From contig JANVFP010000002.1 of assembly GCA_027919835.1 (NCBI GenBank), forward strand, positions 62,001 through 126,000: a stretch of 64,000 nucleotides of DNA. The letters are read 5' to 3'. Below, one piece after another: positions 11,882 through 24,007 of the stretch. The stretch is from Lentinula raphanica (taxonomy: Eukaryota > Basidiomycota > Agaricomycetes > Agaricales > Omphalotaceae). The translations under genes and the position numbers were made by a program. The notes under the pieces were generated by a model. The model was not told where the DNA came from, ran no database searches, and was given only the letters and a program-made list of their open reading frames with translations. How positions within the stretch are numbered: position 1 is the first letter of the stretch; each line of letters starts with the position of its first letter.

Positions 11882-12307
11882 GATGCACTCGCGTTTATAG
11901 TGAACGCCAGATCGCCCTACTACGGAAGCATACCTTCACGGTGCGTGGAGACTTGACATTCCTGCTCAAATGAACCGTATAGAGATTTACAATCTCTACT
12001 TAGTTAGGGCCTGGAACTGCTGGTTGTGTTGGCCGTGCTGCTTGCAGGTTTCGAATGCATATATCGTCCAAGTTGCACATACTCAGATTCTTACAGCCCA
12101 AGTCCTTTAGTACATAAGTACCGGGATTCGTATTTGAGTACATACACCGAATCCCGATTGAATACATTGTCTTTGGGCGCTAGATCGACAAACTTCGAAT
12201 TCCCAGTTCCCCAAGTTCAACTACTTACTACCATCTCAACCCACACTTGTATCTGGGAACCTTGCCTGTTCTTGCCATAGGAGCTCGTGAGCTTCGTCTC
12301 TACAAGG
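11882..12307. promoter_or_regulatory. Intergenic region upstream of the S28 peptidase
   Basis: About 425 bp containing the 3' end of the LTO1-like gene and the promoter of the peptidase. A 9-bp inverted repeat, CGGGATTCG at 12122-12130 and CGAATCCCG at 12148-12156, lies about 150 bp upstream of the start and could be an operator for a dimeric factor. No other gene is seen. Confidence 0.4.
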
Positions 12308-14642
12308 ATGATCCTCAGAACAGTTGTACTCGCTATTCTTGGCTGCCTTACACATGCCTCCAACCCTCATCTGCTCAAACTTGGGCCTCAAGGCGTCAAC
12401 CTCTGGAAACTGGAACAACTACACAGCCGAAGCTCCCAACAGCCTCGAAAGGACTCATTGCTCGTCCAAGGTGCATCTGAAGCCTCTTTCCATCCATCAT
12501 TCGAACATGGAACCAAACCTGAATTCACTGCTCAATGGTTCGAACAGCCTTTGGATCATTTCGGAGGTAGCACCAACGACACGTTCATGCAACGTTATTG
12601 GATAAACACGAGGCATTACCAGCCCGGGACTGGAGCACCGGTTATTGTCCTCGATGGCGGAGAGACAAACGGAGAGGCGAGCGCTACGCGGAAGTATTCT
12701 GGTAGTAGGCTTTTGCTGAACTCAATCTCAGGACAGAATACCCTTTCTTGATACTGGTATTGTGGACATTCTTGCTCAGGCGACAGGAGGTCTAGGTGTC
12801 GTGCTAGAGCATAGGTACTATGGTGCGTTCATGTTCAATATCCATGCCCTACGCGGCTGACGACAGTTGTAAGGTGAATCTATTGCTACCAAGAACCTTA
12901 CGACCGATTCGTTGAGGTAAGATAGACCTCGCAAGCTGAGAGGATGCTATCGTACCGCGACTGAATCTGTCTATAGGTTCTTAAACAATGCACAGTCGGC
13001 TGCAGACAGTGCTAACTTCATGGCCAACATCCGCTTTCCCGGTATAGAAGAAAATCTAACAGCTCCTGGCACACCTTGGATATACTACGGCGTACGCTAA
13101 TCTCTCTTTGAGTCAGACTCCCCAACCTACAGTATTGATACTCATCCTGTAGGGATCGTACGCCGGTGCGCGTGCTGCTCATATGCGCGTCCTTTATCCA
13201 GATCTCGTGTACGGCGCAATTGCTTCCAGCGGTAAGGATTCTTAGAATATTCATGCACCGGGGCATCACTCATGCTACCTTAGCTGTCACACATGCCGCA
13301 ATAATTAACTGGGAATACATGGACATCATACGTCGCTATGCTGACCCGACATGTTCATCCCACTTACAAGAATCAATCAAAACAATCGACACCATCTTGG
13401 ACCACCGGGTCCTTTCTACTCCACTCAAGGCGCTTTTCGGTGTACATGGTCTGAAGCATGATGTGGATTTTGTGTCTCTGATCGAGGTAAGGAGACGCCA
13501 CAGATTCATACACGGGCTTGAATATTAACATGATGAACAACCAGAGTCCTCTTGGATCATGGCAGGCGAAAGTATGGGATCCTGAAGTGGGAAGTACGAC
13601 CTTTGACGAATTCTGCGCTGCCCTAAATAAACCACCGGGTCACAAGAACCCTGATGTGATGCTGTTGGAGTATGGTCACCCTGATAGAATGGTTTCAGTC
13701 CCAGGAGGCCTCAAAGTCGATTTCGCCATAATTAATTATGGTGCATGGATCAAGAAGGTAGGGAGTGGGAGTTCATAACTATTCTCTCATGCGTTCATTT
13801 AACATGTCACCTATTCTAGCATATCGTATCTAGATGTCCTGAAGGCTTTTCCCATGAGGAGGTAACAATGTTTTTCTGCCACCCATTTCTTGACACTGAT
13901 ATGTATCATCATTCTCGAAGTGTTTCGGCACATTTGACGATGAACATTACAAGGACACTTCCCTTAGTGAATCATGGCGTTTATGGCTTTTCCAAGTATG
14001 CACAGAATGGGGGTATTTCACGGTATGCTGCTTCCTTTGGTGCCTGGAATCTTTCCTGCTCAAATCCTTCTCCTTTTTGTAGACAGCCCCTCCAGATTCT
14101 ACCCTCCCCAGAATTATATCGAAGCGAATTGACCTCGAATATGAGTCTAAAATCTGTCGTCAAGCATACGATCCCGGAGATCACTTTGTGGTACCTTCAT
14201 TGCCCAATGTGACTGTAGTAAATGAGCTTGGGGACTTCGATATTGCGATGGATCGCCTTGCCTTCATTGACGGAGAAGGTCATTCATCTAAGTTTATGAC
14301 CATGTCCACGTTCTGATCTTTCTCTTCACTGCCTCTTGCGACTGTAGTCGATCCCTGGCGACCCGACACACCTCACAGTGACTATGCGAATGACCGGGAA
14401 GACACATTATTGAGGCCATTCAAGGTCATACCGAGTAGGTCTATCCAACGTCGCTGAATATTGAAAGACTAAGCTGTTTTTCTTGTCAAGATGGCGTACA
14501 CCATTATGATGAATATGGATTGAGGAATCCGGACGACGAGCCTCAGGAAATTCAAAAAATACACAAGGAGATGATTGCTTTCGTTCAATCTTGGTTGATG
14601 GATAGGAAGGTAGAAAAAGAAGGTATGCGAAAACTCGATTAA
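12308..14642 (+). CDS. Serine carboxypeptidase, family S28 (prolyl carboxypeptidase-like)
   Basis: The start at 12308 gives a classic signal peptide (MILRTVVLAILGCLTHAS). Then come FTAQWFEQPLDHFGG with NDTFMQRYW, the S28 entry motif; VIVLDGGE; the region LGVVLEHRYYG; the nucleophile motif GGSYAGARAA (catalytic Ser); and near the end VDPWRPDTPHSDY (likely Asp) and GVHHYDEYG (catalytic His). About ten introns interrupt the gene, one with donor at about 12692 (GTATTC) restoring the frame into IPFLDTGIVDIL. S28 enzymes remove C-terminal residues after proline, or act as dipeptidases, in acidic surroundings; a secreted location is inferred. Several N-glycosylation sites (NDT, NLT) fit that. The stop is TAA 14640-14642. 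Confidence 0.87.
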
Positions 14643-14824
14643 GCCGACAGGTTGTTACACCAGGAGAACAGTAAAGATGGCAATGATAGTACATACAACA
14701 TATAGTGAAGAATGGAGGAATTCATAAAGTAAGATGAATGAGTTCTGTGCTGTCAAAATCGTCCCCAAAAGATAACACCATCCAAAAAGAAGTGGATGCG
14801 TGTTTCAAGCCTCGACGGCAACCA

Positions 14825-16034
14825 TTATTCCCATTGCATTTTCACGCAAACCCTTTTATGCTCTGGCCAATCCCTTCTCTGATGATCCAATGAACAATAT
14901 CGCACAAGCCGGCATTGACTACACAGCTGGCCTGGCACGACACGCTGTATGTTCGGGTCCAGTGATCCATTCTCTGAGCTCTCTGTCCCTTCGCTACCGC
15001 TCGAGCTCTTCGGCAACGTCTCCTCGCTGAAACAGACGTCACACTCAATCCAATTACACATTGTTCTCTGTTTCACTCTTTTCCCGAACTTCCCACCTCT
15101 CTTGATTTCCAATACGTTGGCGGTCTCCAGACCTCTCCTCGGGAACCGGAGCATCTCGCAGTTGTCCGTACAGCAGGGATTTGGACATCCGGAAGGATAG
15201 TCGGAGAAAATTTCTTCATCCGGAACAAAGGAGTGATGTGTGAAGAGAATTTGCGAATACGAGGCTGGGGGTGGAGAAAAGAGTATGATAAAGCGCGGTC
15301 TCTTCTCGTATAGGATGGCACGAAGGGTGAGATCTATTTGAGGAAAACAAGGAGTGCGGCGATGACGGTGTAGAGCATGGGTGATTCGCATGTCTAGTGA
15401 TTGATCAGTGCAGGCGCGCGATGCAAGATTATCTATTCAGACATACGTTCGAGTTGAATCTGTTTCTCCATGCTAGGTTTGCAGTTCCCAAACGCGTGTC
15501 TACAAACGAGCTTGAAGTATTCCGTCACTTCATCCATTTCTTGTCGTTGTAGATCGGTGACTATGATGAAAATTTCATCGCAACCTCTATCGTGCATGGC
15601 GCGAAGCAGCATCAATTCAGGCAACTGGACTGTACAATTAGATTGTTCTGGAGTTGAGAAGCAGTAGAAGTAGTATTCACCATGGTAAACACCACTCGCA
15701 TCATCGTGCGCTTCCTATCGTGTACAGAACAATGGCAATAGACGTGTGTCGTCCATGTCCTCAAAGGAATCAGCCTTCCCGTATCAACTGTTCGACAGAA
15801 GATGTTCTCGGGTGCGAAGTCTCCTTTGTTCCACAACAGCATCTGTCTTTGATCACGGTCGTATTTTTGTTCTCGACGCGAATAAAACCAATCAATGTAA
15901 ATATCGTTTGGGTGTTCGAGCCACTTGGTGATAAGGTCTGCAGAATGGTGATAATCAAGGGTGAGCTTGACAAGTTCTGTCATGGCGAGAGTGGGTGGCC
16001 GCGTGGGTGAATAGAAGGGTCGCCTTTGTGCCAT
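14825..16034 (-). CDS. MYND-type zinc finger protein
   Basis: Minus strand, ATG 16032-16034 to TAA 14825-14827. The C-terminus carries a MYND finger: CDVC, then a serine/glutamate-rich insert of about 25 residues, then QLCSQCRLVRYCSLDHQRRD and WPEHKRVC, giving the C-x2-C...C-x2-C...C...H-x3-C ligands. Upstream are helical blocks (KPSMEKQIQLER, DRGCDEIFIIVTDL) and an N-terminal segment with ADLITKWLEHPNDIYIDWFY. MYND fingers bind proline-rich peptides; stand-alone MYND proteins are expanded in Agaricomycetes and mostly uncharacterised. The acidic insert between the first two zinc ligands is longer than usual. The gene is divergent from AVL9 with a 158-bp gap. Confidence 0.78.
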
Positions 16035-16192
16035 CGCGGAAGAGAGGGAGAGAAAGTGGTGGTAGTAATGAAAGAAAAACAAAAATGCGTTGATAATGAT
16101 TATGTATAGGCGCCCAAAGTGACGCTCGTGTACGGAGTTGACGCCCGCAGTTTCTGCTTTGCTTCCGGATATCAACTCTCTTCTCGTCCTTC
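16035..16192. promoter_or_regulatory. Bidirectional promoter between MYND gene and AVL9
   Basis: A gap of 158 bp between divergent start codons, with pyrimidine-rich (CT) stretches on the minus strand at 16040-16085 (TTTCTCTCCCTCTCT), a common fungal core-promoter feature. Confidence 0.5.
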
Positions 16193-19100
16193 ATGACCTC
16201 TCTTGATGAACTCGCCTCTCATTCCCCAAGACTACACGAGCAAAAGCTCACAGCTGAATCTGACGATGGCGATACGGCCTCTCAGAAGTCAATCTCGCTC
16301 TCTTCACCCCCGGGTTCTACTCGAAACTCGGTTCAAGCAGACCAGCTTCAACTACACGAAAGCGAATCCTTTGAATCATCGGACACGTCACAATACGGTC
16401 TCTACGAACATCCCTTGACCTCGAATACTCCGTCTAAGCGAGAATCCCGGCCCTACACGTTAGACACAGACCTTAGCTCTGACGATATGAGCTATATATC
16501 GCACGACATGGTTCAGCATGAATCCCCAAATACCAGCACCTCCGGCTCTTTGTTTGACGAACCCAAACTTTCCAGTCCTACATTGTCTCCTCCGACCTAT
16601 CCACCGCGACGGCATAGCGACGTAGAGTCACTTGCGGAATCTTTCGCTTCCGGGTCTTCAAGAAAAGCACGGCCGGAGTCAATTCTGCTACAACCTCCTC
16701 CTGGAAAACTAGTTCTAGGAATAGCGTTGGTGGACTTCAATCATTTGGTAAATCCCATAGTCCTGGGACTTGTCCTTTTATTCAAATTGAACGTTCCAGG
16801 TTGGTCCAAGAATTGAATGGTCAAAGGGGGAAATATTTGAGAATGAGGAAATCATCAAGATGGTTCCATTTCTTGCTCTACCTGACGGTGCACATCTCGT
16901 GAGTCACATTCTCTCCACACTTCAATGCCCGTTCACGCCGTGTTTCAGAGTGCCGAAGATTACTCTTACTTTCACATCGTTCCTTCTGGTCCAAACCCTA
17001 CCACAGTATTTGGAATATCGTGAGCTTTGAAATTCATCTGGTGCTCATTTCTACTCAACCACAATGTTACAGATGTAATCAACAGATTGCTGCCTCGGCA
17101 TTGTTAGTCAGACCACCGGACGTTACGCGTTCCACTGTCCAGAAGGCTGTAGTTATACTGGCTTCAAAACCAGTGTTTGGTCCCATACGGGATAAATTGG
17201 GCGTGGTAACGACTGCTTTATTTCAGCAGAGGTACATGATCTTCTTGCTTCCCTTTCCCTTCATTACAACGTACATTCCTACAGAGATTTCTCTGAAGTG
17301 CAGATCCTTGATGACTTTGGGTCTGGTTTGGAGCTTTCCTTGCGAACGCAAATGACCGAGAGTGGGTTATACATGGGAACAAACTTGTACGTCGCGTCCG
17401 TCCAATTGATTTGGGATATGCGCTAACCAGACCCTCCAGGCGAGATCTGGTCCATACTTTCCGGCAACGCACATTGGTTCTTGTCAAGGCGCTCATCCTG
17501 CAGAAACGGGTAGGGTTCAAGTTTTGACTTGAGTCTGTCACATTGATCTCATCGCATTGCAGATTATGTTCTACGGCCACCCTGTAGAACGCTTATGCAC
17601 TTTTCAATACTCATTGATATCTCTGCTTCCCGGCTTACTGCAGACCCTGGACGATTGTGGTTCTCCCCCTCTTGCTTCACGCGCACCTACACTCACACGC
17701 CCCACCTCTTTGCGTACCTCTGACCCCAAAAGCCTAATGGCATACACTGGGTTTCCTCTGGATATATTCGGCAAAGACGCGTTCTTCCAACCCTACCTTC
17801 CGCTACAACAACTGGATATGCTGAAAGAGACCAAAAGCTGGCTGTGTGGTAGCACAAACTCAATTGTCACTCATCAGAAAGAGATTGATCTCCTCGTCAA
17901 CGTTAGTCTCCTCTTTCATGAACATTCAATGAAATCTCATCGCCATTCGATAGATTGAAACAGGTGTCTTCGAATTCAGAGATCAGAATCTTGAAAGGTC
18001 TTCCGGCCTAACTGCCGCAGATCGAAAATGGATGGACGATATTGTCAAGGATGTCAATGAAACTTGGGTCGAGGAGCAAAATTCTTCCCGTCCACAGGGT
18101 ATGGCGTATGTCACCAGCCTGTTTCTGCTGCTAGCCTTCAGGTGTCTCACGTGCCTTTCAGGTTCAAAGGGAGCGATGACTACCTCAGAGTGAAGTTTGA
18201 TGAATACATATCTGCAGCGCTAGCATCCGTTCGATACCGCGATTTCCAGGCCAAGGGAGAGGGTGTTTTGATCGCAGGTCTGGTTATGCTACGAAATGAT
18301 TGAGTGTCTACTGATCATTATACAGAGCCAGCGTCTACAGAAGACTTCAATCACCTCTGGATGTCCGAGTTCAAGAATTCGAATGCTTACGAGGTCTGGC
18401 AGCGTACAACTGATCCTATGTTATTCGACATCATCGAGCCCCGGTACGAACGATTGGTCATCCCTCTCAAAACTGTGACTCAACAATAGATTTTAGACAC
18501 CCTTGTAACGAGAAGGTTTCTGTTGTGGCAGACCTCGGCCTTCGTTTGTCCGAGGGTCTACAAGAGTTGAAACTAGACCAACAACTTGCACCAGCGCGCG
18601 AGGCCGTCTCGCGAACTTTTACCGCCGGCTCGTTGAGCTTTTTCAAGGCGGTGGAAGGTGTCAGAGATCGTTGGCAACGTAGTACTCCGAACACTCCGAA
18701 TACTCCGTCAACTGCTGTTCCCGCTACGGCTAATTCCACTGCAACATTGAAGCAGGAAGTTGATACACCAATATCTGAAGAACCCGAGCTGGTGAACCGA
18801 CACGATATAGAAGGATCCGTACCAAATTCAGCATCTTCATCGGCTAGTAGCTTGCGGTCAAGTTTATCCAAACACACGAGTGTCGATTCTACTGCTACGA
18901 GGTCGACATCGTCTTCTGGAACATCGTCGCCTGCTCGTTTAACATCTTGGGGGTCTGGAATAAGCAGCTTCATGTCAAACCGAGTAGGAAGATTCTCACT
19001 ATCAAAGTCACCTTCTGCAACTCCAGCTCCTTCAGCCCCTCCAGCTCTACCATTAACACCTCCTCCTGTCCCTGATTCGACGCCAACGACGTCAAACTCG

Positions 19101-19361
19101 CATTCTATACCTGTTGAACCACCCACACCAACTGCCAGGGACGCAGTCCCAATTTCATCTTCGACTAAAGAATCCCTCGATGAAAACTCAGTTGCTTCTT
19201 CCATTCAATTTGAATCATTGCTGCACACTTTAGACTCACCATCGGAACCTCACAGTCATGAGCATGAGCAAGAGGAAGACCATTCCACCCCATCTCATGT
19301 TCTTCACGATAGTGAAGACGAATCCGAAGGAAGCTATTCTGGGATGGCCATGGCAATGTGA
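16193..19361 (+). CDS. AVL9: AVL9 homologue (DENN-type late secretory pathway protein)
   Basis: The start at 16193 gives a disordered N-terminus, then the AVL9/DENN core: GIALVDFNHLVGPRIEWS across the first intron (about 16748-16799); MVPFLALPDGAH; SAEDYSYFHIVP; TTVFGISCNQQI; VTRSTVQKAVVILASKPVFG; LRDLVHTFRQRTLVLVKALI; and MFYGHPVERLCTFQYSLISL with LLPGLLQTLDDCG. These match the order of blocks in yeast Avl9 and human AVL9. The long C-terminal exon (about 18490-19361) holds the conserved LGLRLSEGLQELKLDQQLAPAR... helix and then a low-complexity Ser/Pro/Thr tail. Avl9 is needed for Golgi-to-surface vesicle traffic and for polarised growth. The intron around 18105-18160 and that around 18284-18326 are inferred from frame continuity. 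Confidence 0.9.
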
Positions 19362-21681
19362 ACTGGTTGAAGAACATATTGGTCCTACACACCTTACTCA
19401 TTCGTTGTCTTTCTTAGCTTAGAACCACAGCTGGTCTGCAATGCGTATATTAAATGTAGATGATTAATCTTCGCGTAGTTCAAACGTTGCAGAACCATTA
19501 CGAAAAGTCAATGAAACCTTTAGAAGTACATCATGATGGTAAGATAGTGAAGCACTTCATATAAAAGCGGGTTCAGAAACTGAGGAGGGTAAAAGTAAGA
19601 TGAAGGTATGGTGACTCTCTGTAGTCTACCTCCTCCTTAGTAAGACTAACGTGCAGAGAGGTAGTTGCCCAGTTGGTCCTATTGTGCCTTCCCTACGGCC
19701 CTCATCGCAGTCAGTGACTAGGTGGACAGGCTCCTGGCTCACGTACTCCTTATGCAGCAAGGCCGCGTATAATCAATTAAGCGGATTCAACGCCAATCTC
19801 CGACTCTTTAGAGGAGGGTCTTGTGGTGTTTAAATCCATCAAAATTCATTATCTTGCCCTTTTAGGCTAATCTCTTATCTGTAACATGAGGTTATCTTAT
19901 CATTATGACATCTGAAATCATATCTTATCACTTTGAAGCACATGGCGCTAGTGACAACACTACCCGGTTTATAACTTGAACAGTTGTCAATAACAGTGAC
20001 TTCATGTTAATGCCTCTTCATCATTCCTTCGATAAGATAATGGGCTTCTGTAGAATCGAGGAAAAGTGCAGTGCACAATATATTAAAGTGTTTGGCTGGG
20101 TCTTGGCATGCACAAAACGCGGAAACCAAAACTGGAACGTCTGCGAGCAGGACACTAAGGGTGAGTGGGTGGGCGACTTTGGAATGCAGCAGTGAAGCAC
20201 GTCGATGAGAGTGTGCGAATAAGAATCGATGGGCGCTAATGAATACTCATCGCCATGCTTATCTTATCCTAAGGTAAGCCAACTCCGTATATCTTACCAC
20301 GGAGTATGCCTTCACGGGTCAGACAACTAAATATTCACAGGTACGTGTTTGCAGCCATGATAACTTTGTGTCAGTTACAATATCATGGGACTGACAGCAG
20401 AATTCAACATACTGTTTCATAACCTGTTCAAGTTGGATTTGCTTGATTTTTCTGCAGCATTTACGAGCAGTGTTATGGTAAGTTTTTTGCAGATGTAATT
20501 GTGCAGCAATATGTTCAAACTATGTTAGTCTGTAATAGTGAAGCACGAGGGCCACTCTAAGAAGCATTTCTGAGTGTGGTCAAATTTTGTCCATATTTCA
20601 TGTAGCCTGTACTGTTTGTTTTGTCATGTCCACTATTGGTTATTAACTCTGACTCTGTTTTAGAGTGGAATCCAAATCTCCATGCTCCTCTTCATTCTCT
20701 GTTCACAACATGAACATTGACAGTATTGTACATTTCTGAACTCGTACAGAGGATATCAAGAAAATAGATGGTCAGATATTGAAGTTGCACCAGGTGAGCA
20801 ATTTTGTGATAAAGTTATGCTGATGTTGAGTTGTTGTAGGAAGGACTTGTAGGGAAAGTTTTCAAAGCTATCATCATTGGTACACATTGTGATGGTCCCC
20901 ATCTCATCAATGCAGGGGTCAACATCAATATCTGCGTGTTCTCTGCTGTTGAAGATCTTAATGTCCATGCGTACTTGTGGAAGTCTAAAGAACCTGGGAT
21001 CATCTGTTGTGCAAACACAACAGTCCATGTTGATTGTCTATTGGATAACGCATTGACCAAGATTGATCAACCCTATACTGCACGATTATGTCCACTTCGG
21101 TCCTGGCAGAGGTATTACACATCTCGAATGGAGGATAACCAGAGGCTATCGACTGCCATTGTTCACAGGTGGCCCTGATGGTATGTTATCACCTGGAATC
21201 ATCCGTACTTCTCTCTAACCAATCACAGGTTCCATCCGCAGATGGCAGCCTGAAGGTGCACTGGATCACAGAAAGGTTGTTGCCAATGTTGGTGCTGACA
21301 TTGCACACTTTGCAATGGGAAATGGTCCCAGTGAACACAACCTTGTTATGTAAGTTAAATCTTCCATCGCCCATGTTGACAGCAGTTCATATCTTGTCTC
21401 AGAGCACAGACTGATGGTACTGTATCTTTTTGGGATGGATATGGGGAGATCTAACTTTATATATCTTCTACCTGTATATGATATCAATCTATGCATTTTC
21501 CTACATACATTGTGATTTTCAAGAGTCGGAGACTGGCGCGCGCGACGCGGCGCTACCCGATTAGTTTAACACCAAGCTAGCCTTTGAAACAGTCTATTGG
21601 AGACCCCTAATATTTCTGCTGAGTTGACACTATGTACTAAGTATAGTACTCTAAATGAACATTCAACAAATAAACCAGGTG
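19362..21681. other. AT-rich intergenic region, 2.3 kb, with a possible gene relic
   Basis: After the AVL9 3' end the sequence is AT-rich and dotted with stop codons in all frames. Repeated ATCTTATC/TCTTATC words at 19868-19930 and again at 20256-20300 suggest decayed repeats. At 20756-21455 a plus-strand stretch keeps splice-like sites and short protein-like blocks (see the separate entry). No intact gene is seen. Confidence 0.5.
20756..21455 (+). pseudogene. Possible WD40-like gene remnant
   Basis: On the plus strand, after an apparent acceptor, blocks typical of beta-propeller blades can be read: GRGITHLEWRITRGYRLPLF then TGGPDGSIRRWQPEGALDH, and after a further intron TDGTVSFWDGYGEI and a stop at about 21453-21455. 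Upstream, the frame containing VGKVFKAIIIGTHCDGPHLI is not the same frame as the later blocks, and an in-frame TGA at about 21048-21050 interrupts the later frame. I read this as a decayed or fragmentary WD40-repeat gene; the identification rests only on the GxDGxxxxW pattern and is weak. Confidence 0.3.
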
Positions 21682-22689
21682 CTATGTATGAGAGATTGCC
21701 ACTGACGAATCGCTGCCAATCGTCACGGAAGTCAGAATGTCGTTGAACTGTTCAATGTCGAAGATTGTAGCATCCTGAAGACTGATTTTGTTGTTGGCTG
21801 AAGTCGAGGCGGAGGCATTCACAAACGTGACAGTACCCCAGTCGGCGAGGGGGACCAGTCCACCATTTTGAGTGTAGTCTTCCACGATCCATTCGGCATT
21901 CTGACCACCAAGAACGGACTAAATAATTAGGGAAACAATCATCATATGAACACTTTCAGCGAGAGCGTAGCAGCACGTACGAGTTTCGTAGGCGCTACAA
22001 GGTCGATAGCAAAACTCGTGTTCGAGGATTGGTTGATCAAGCTGACAGTCCCTTCGCTATTGCTTGTTGCATCGATGTTTACCGTGATCACATCTCCGGC
22101 AGAGATTGGAAAAACATTTGTATCGATATCAGTCGCGAAGTCTACGTGAACTTGGTCAGAGGCGCCTTGGAGAATCAAGAGTCCGATGCTTACTAGGCCA
22201 CCATTCATACCTTCAGACAAAACGTCAGTGAATGAAATTCAACCGTTTGTACAAAGGGGAAACAGAAACAGACCATGCACCGTACTGGACAGTATCTCCG
22301 CTGACACTGAAGAAGACACCAGCTTGCAAAATAGCGGTAGCGAACGTATCGCCATCGATACCGACCCATGCAGCAGCAGCACCATCATTACCATTGGGAA
22401 CCAATGACGGGACTGTAAAAGTGCCCACGGCGCTGGTGAAAATTTCACCTTCCGGGGGTGCGACCAGGACAGCTCCAGACCAGTTCCCACTGAACTGAAT
22501 GGTGGCATTGGATGAAGCGCTGGAGGCCTCAGGCTGAAGCTCTTCTATGCGGGTATTCGGATTCGATTGCTGTAGCTGTGCTGAGCGTCTTGAAACCAGT
22601 GGGTCGGAGGAACCCCGAGGAGGGAGAGCCCAAACCACGCCAGGGAAAGCAACAGAAGTGATGATACCGAGAATGATAGAAAGCTTCAT
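21682..22689 (-). CDS. Glutamic protease, family G1 (eqolisin)
   Basis: Minus strand, ATG 22687-22689 to TAG 21682-21684, three exons; the second is small (about 21981-22140 plus YEWWPS at 22193-22208). A signal peptide opens the protein (MKLSIILGIITSVAFPGVVWA), followed by a propeptide of about 45 residues. The mature part shows NWSGAVLVAP, VGTFTVPSLVP, AAWVGIDGDTFATAILQAGV (catalytic Gln in the ILQAG turn), YGAWYEWWPS (catalytic Glu) and GGQNAEWIVEDY. The catalytic Gln/Glu pair is therefore present. Eqolisins are secreted acid endopeptidases that resist pepstatin. The two splice junctions around 22208-22262 were chosen because they create the conserved YEWWP. Confidence 0.88.
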
Positions 22690-24007
22690 GCCAGACTTTT
22701 GTTGATATGAGTGGATTGGGCTTGTTCAGCTAGAGGGCACGTCCGGACGTTGTAACAAAACCCTCAGACTTTTCGTCCTTTATACCCGAGAAATGCTACA
22801 TGTCATACAGATCTGAACCACGAACCTTCCAATAGAACGTGCCGGCGGACTATCTAACACAGCAGCACTGCACCCTGCGATGCAATGAGAATGAATAATC
22901 GGGTATAACCAACGGACGGGAACAACTTTACCAAGAAATGGACTTGCAGATTCCTGAAATGAACGCAATAAATGTCAATGTTTCGAGGAAATGTGAGTTC
23001 GAGGACCTGATCGCGAGAAGGAAGCAACATGTACTGCTACTCACCATGAGAGGAGAAAAAAAGGTAGACAAACGAGCAAACTGGATCTTGTATTTTCGGT
23101 TATGATTCTCAGTTTGTGCCGGAGAGTCGTTCCAAGATGCCGGTGAGACGTGCACTCATAGTAATGCTCACCGAAATTGATAGACGGTTATCAGCCTGGT
23201 TCTAGAACGAGAGAAGGTGATTGCGATTCGAGGACCCGACTACAGAAACCAAAGGTGAGTAACCGCAAAGGTGATGATTTGATCTCACGTATAGTAGACT
23301 CTACTACGCACACATTCTAATCCGCTCGAGGAAGCTGATGCTAGAACAGACCGCTATGGAAAGAGTAAGTTTCGTCAGTCCATCAGTACCAGCTAAGTAT
23401 GAGCTATTGAAGTCACTCTATGACATTGAGACTCGCAAATGTTACTGCTCTGTCCCTAGCTACTCCTTTCAGGCTTTTAAAGAATGCAATTCCAGTTCGG
23501 CGATAACGGAAGATAACATCCACCTTCGGATGTACTTCATCTATACCAAGCTCTCATCTGTATACATTTCCATAGTCGCAGGCTTGAAAGCAGCGTGTGG
23601 AAGTCCGAACGGGTCCGAAGATAAGCCAAAAGGTAGATGGTTGGTGGGAAGAAGCATCCCAGGCTCAGCGATGTGTTCAACCTAGACATCCAGACTGTAG
23701 GGGAAAGCTGATCAAATTTTTGTTCATTCGACCGTGTTCAAGCGAGGGAATACAGACCGTACGATCAATCCCATGATAGAGTAATAGTTACGTTACCTTG
23801 GGCAGATCTTTCTATTCACAATTCGTTTTTTTCAACGTCTCGCCTGGACGAGTCTTTTGGAGAAGACACGGTTTGCGATGTCAGTTTTATATTTACGCCC
23901 AAGTACATCCACCTTCAGTTATCGAGGCATCAAAGGCGGCATTCGCCAAGTCTGTAGCTAACACTGTGAAGTCTTCGACAGTCCAAAGATGCAAGTGAAC
24001 TCATCCC
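22690..24007. other. Intergenic region, 1.3 kb, no gene seen
   Basis: Holds the eqolisin promoter at the left (TATA-like TTTATAC, plus strand 22779-22785, reading GTATAAA on the minus strand). The rest has only short frames without splice logic or recognisable motifs. Confidence 0.5.

Noticed and set aside
18467..19204. Minus-strand frame of 245 codons opposite AVL9
   Set aside because: Antisense shadow of the low-complexity Ser/Pro/Thr tail of AVL9, with no domain.
23338..23685. Plus-strand frame of 115 codons
   Set aside because: Starts and ends without splice or promoter signals and resembles no family.
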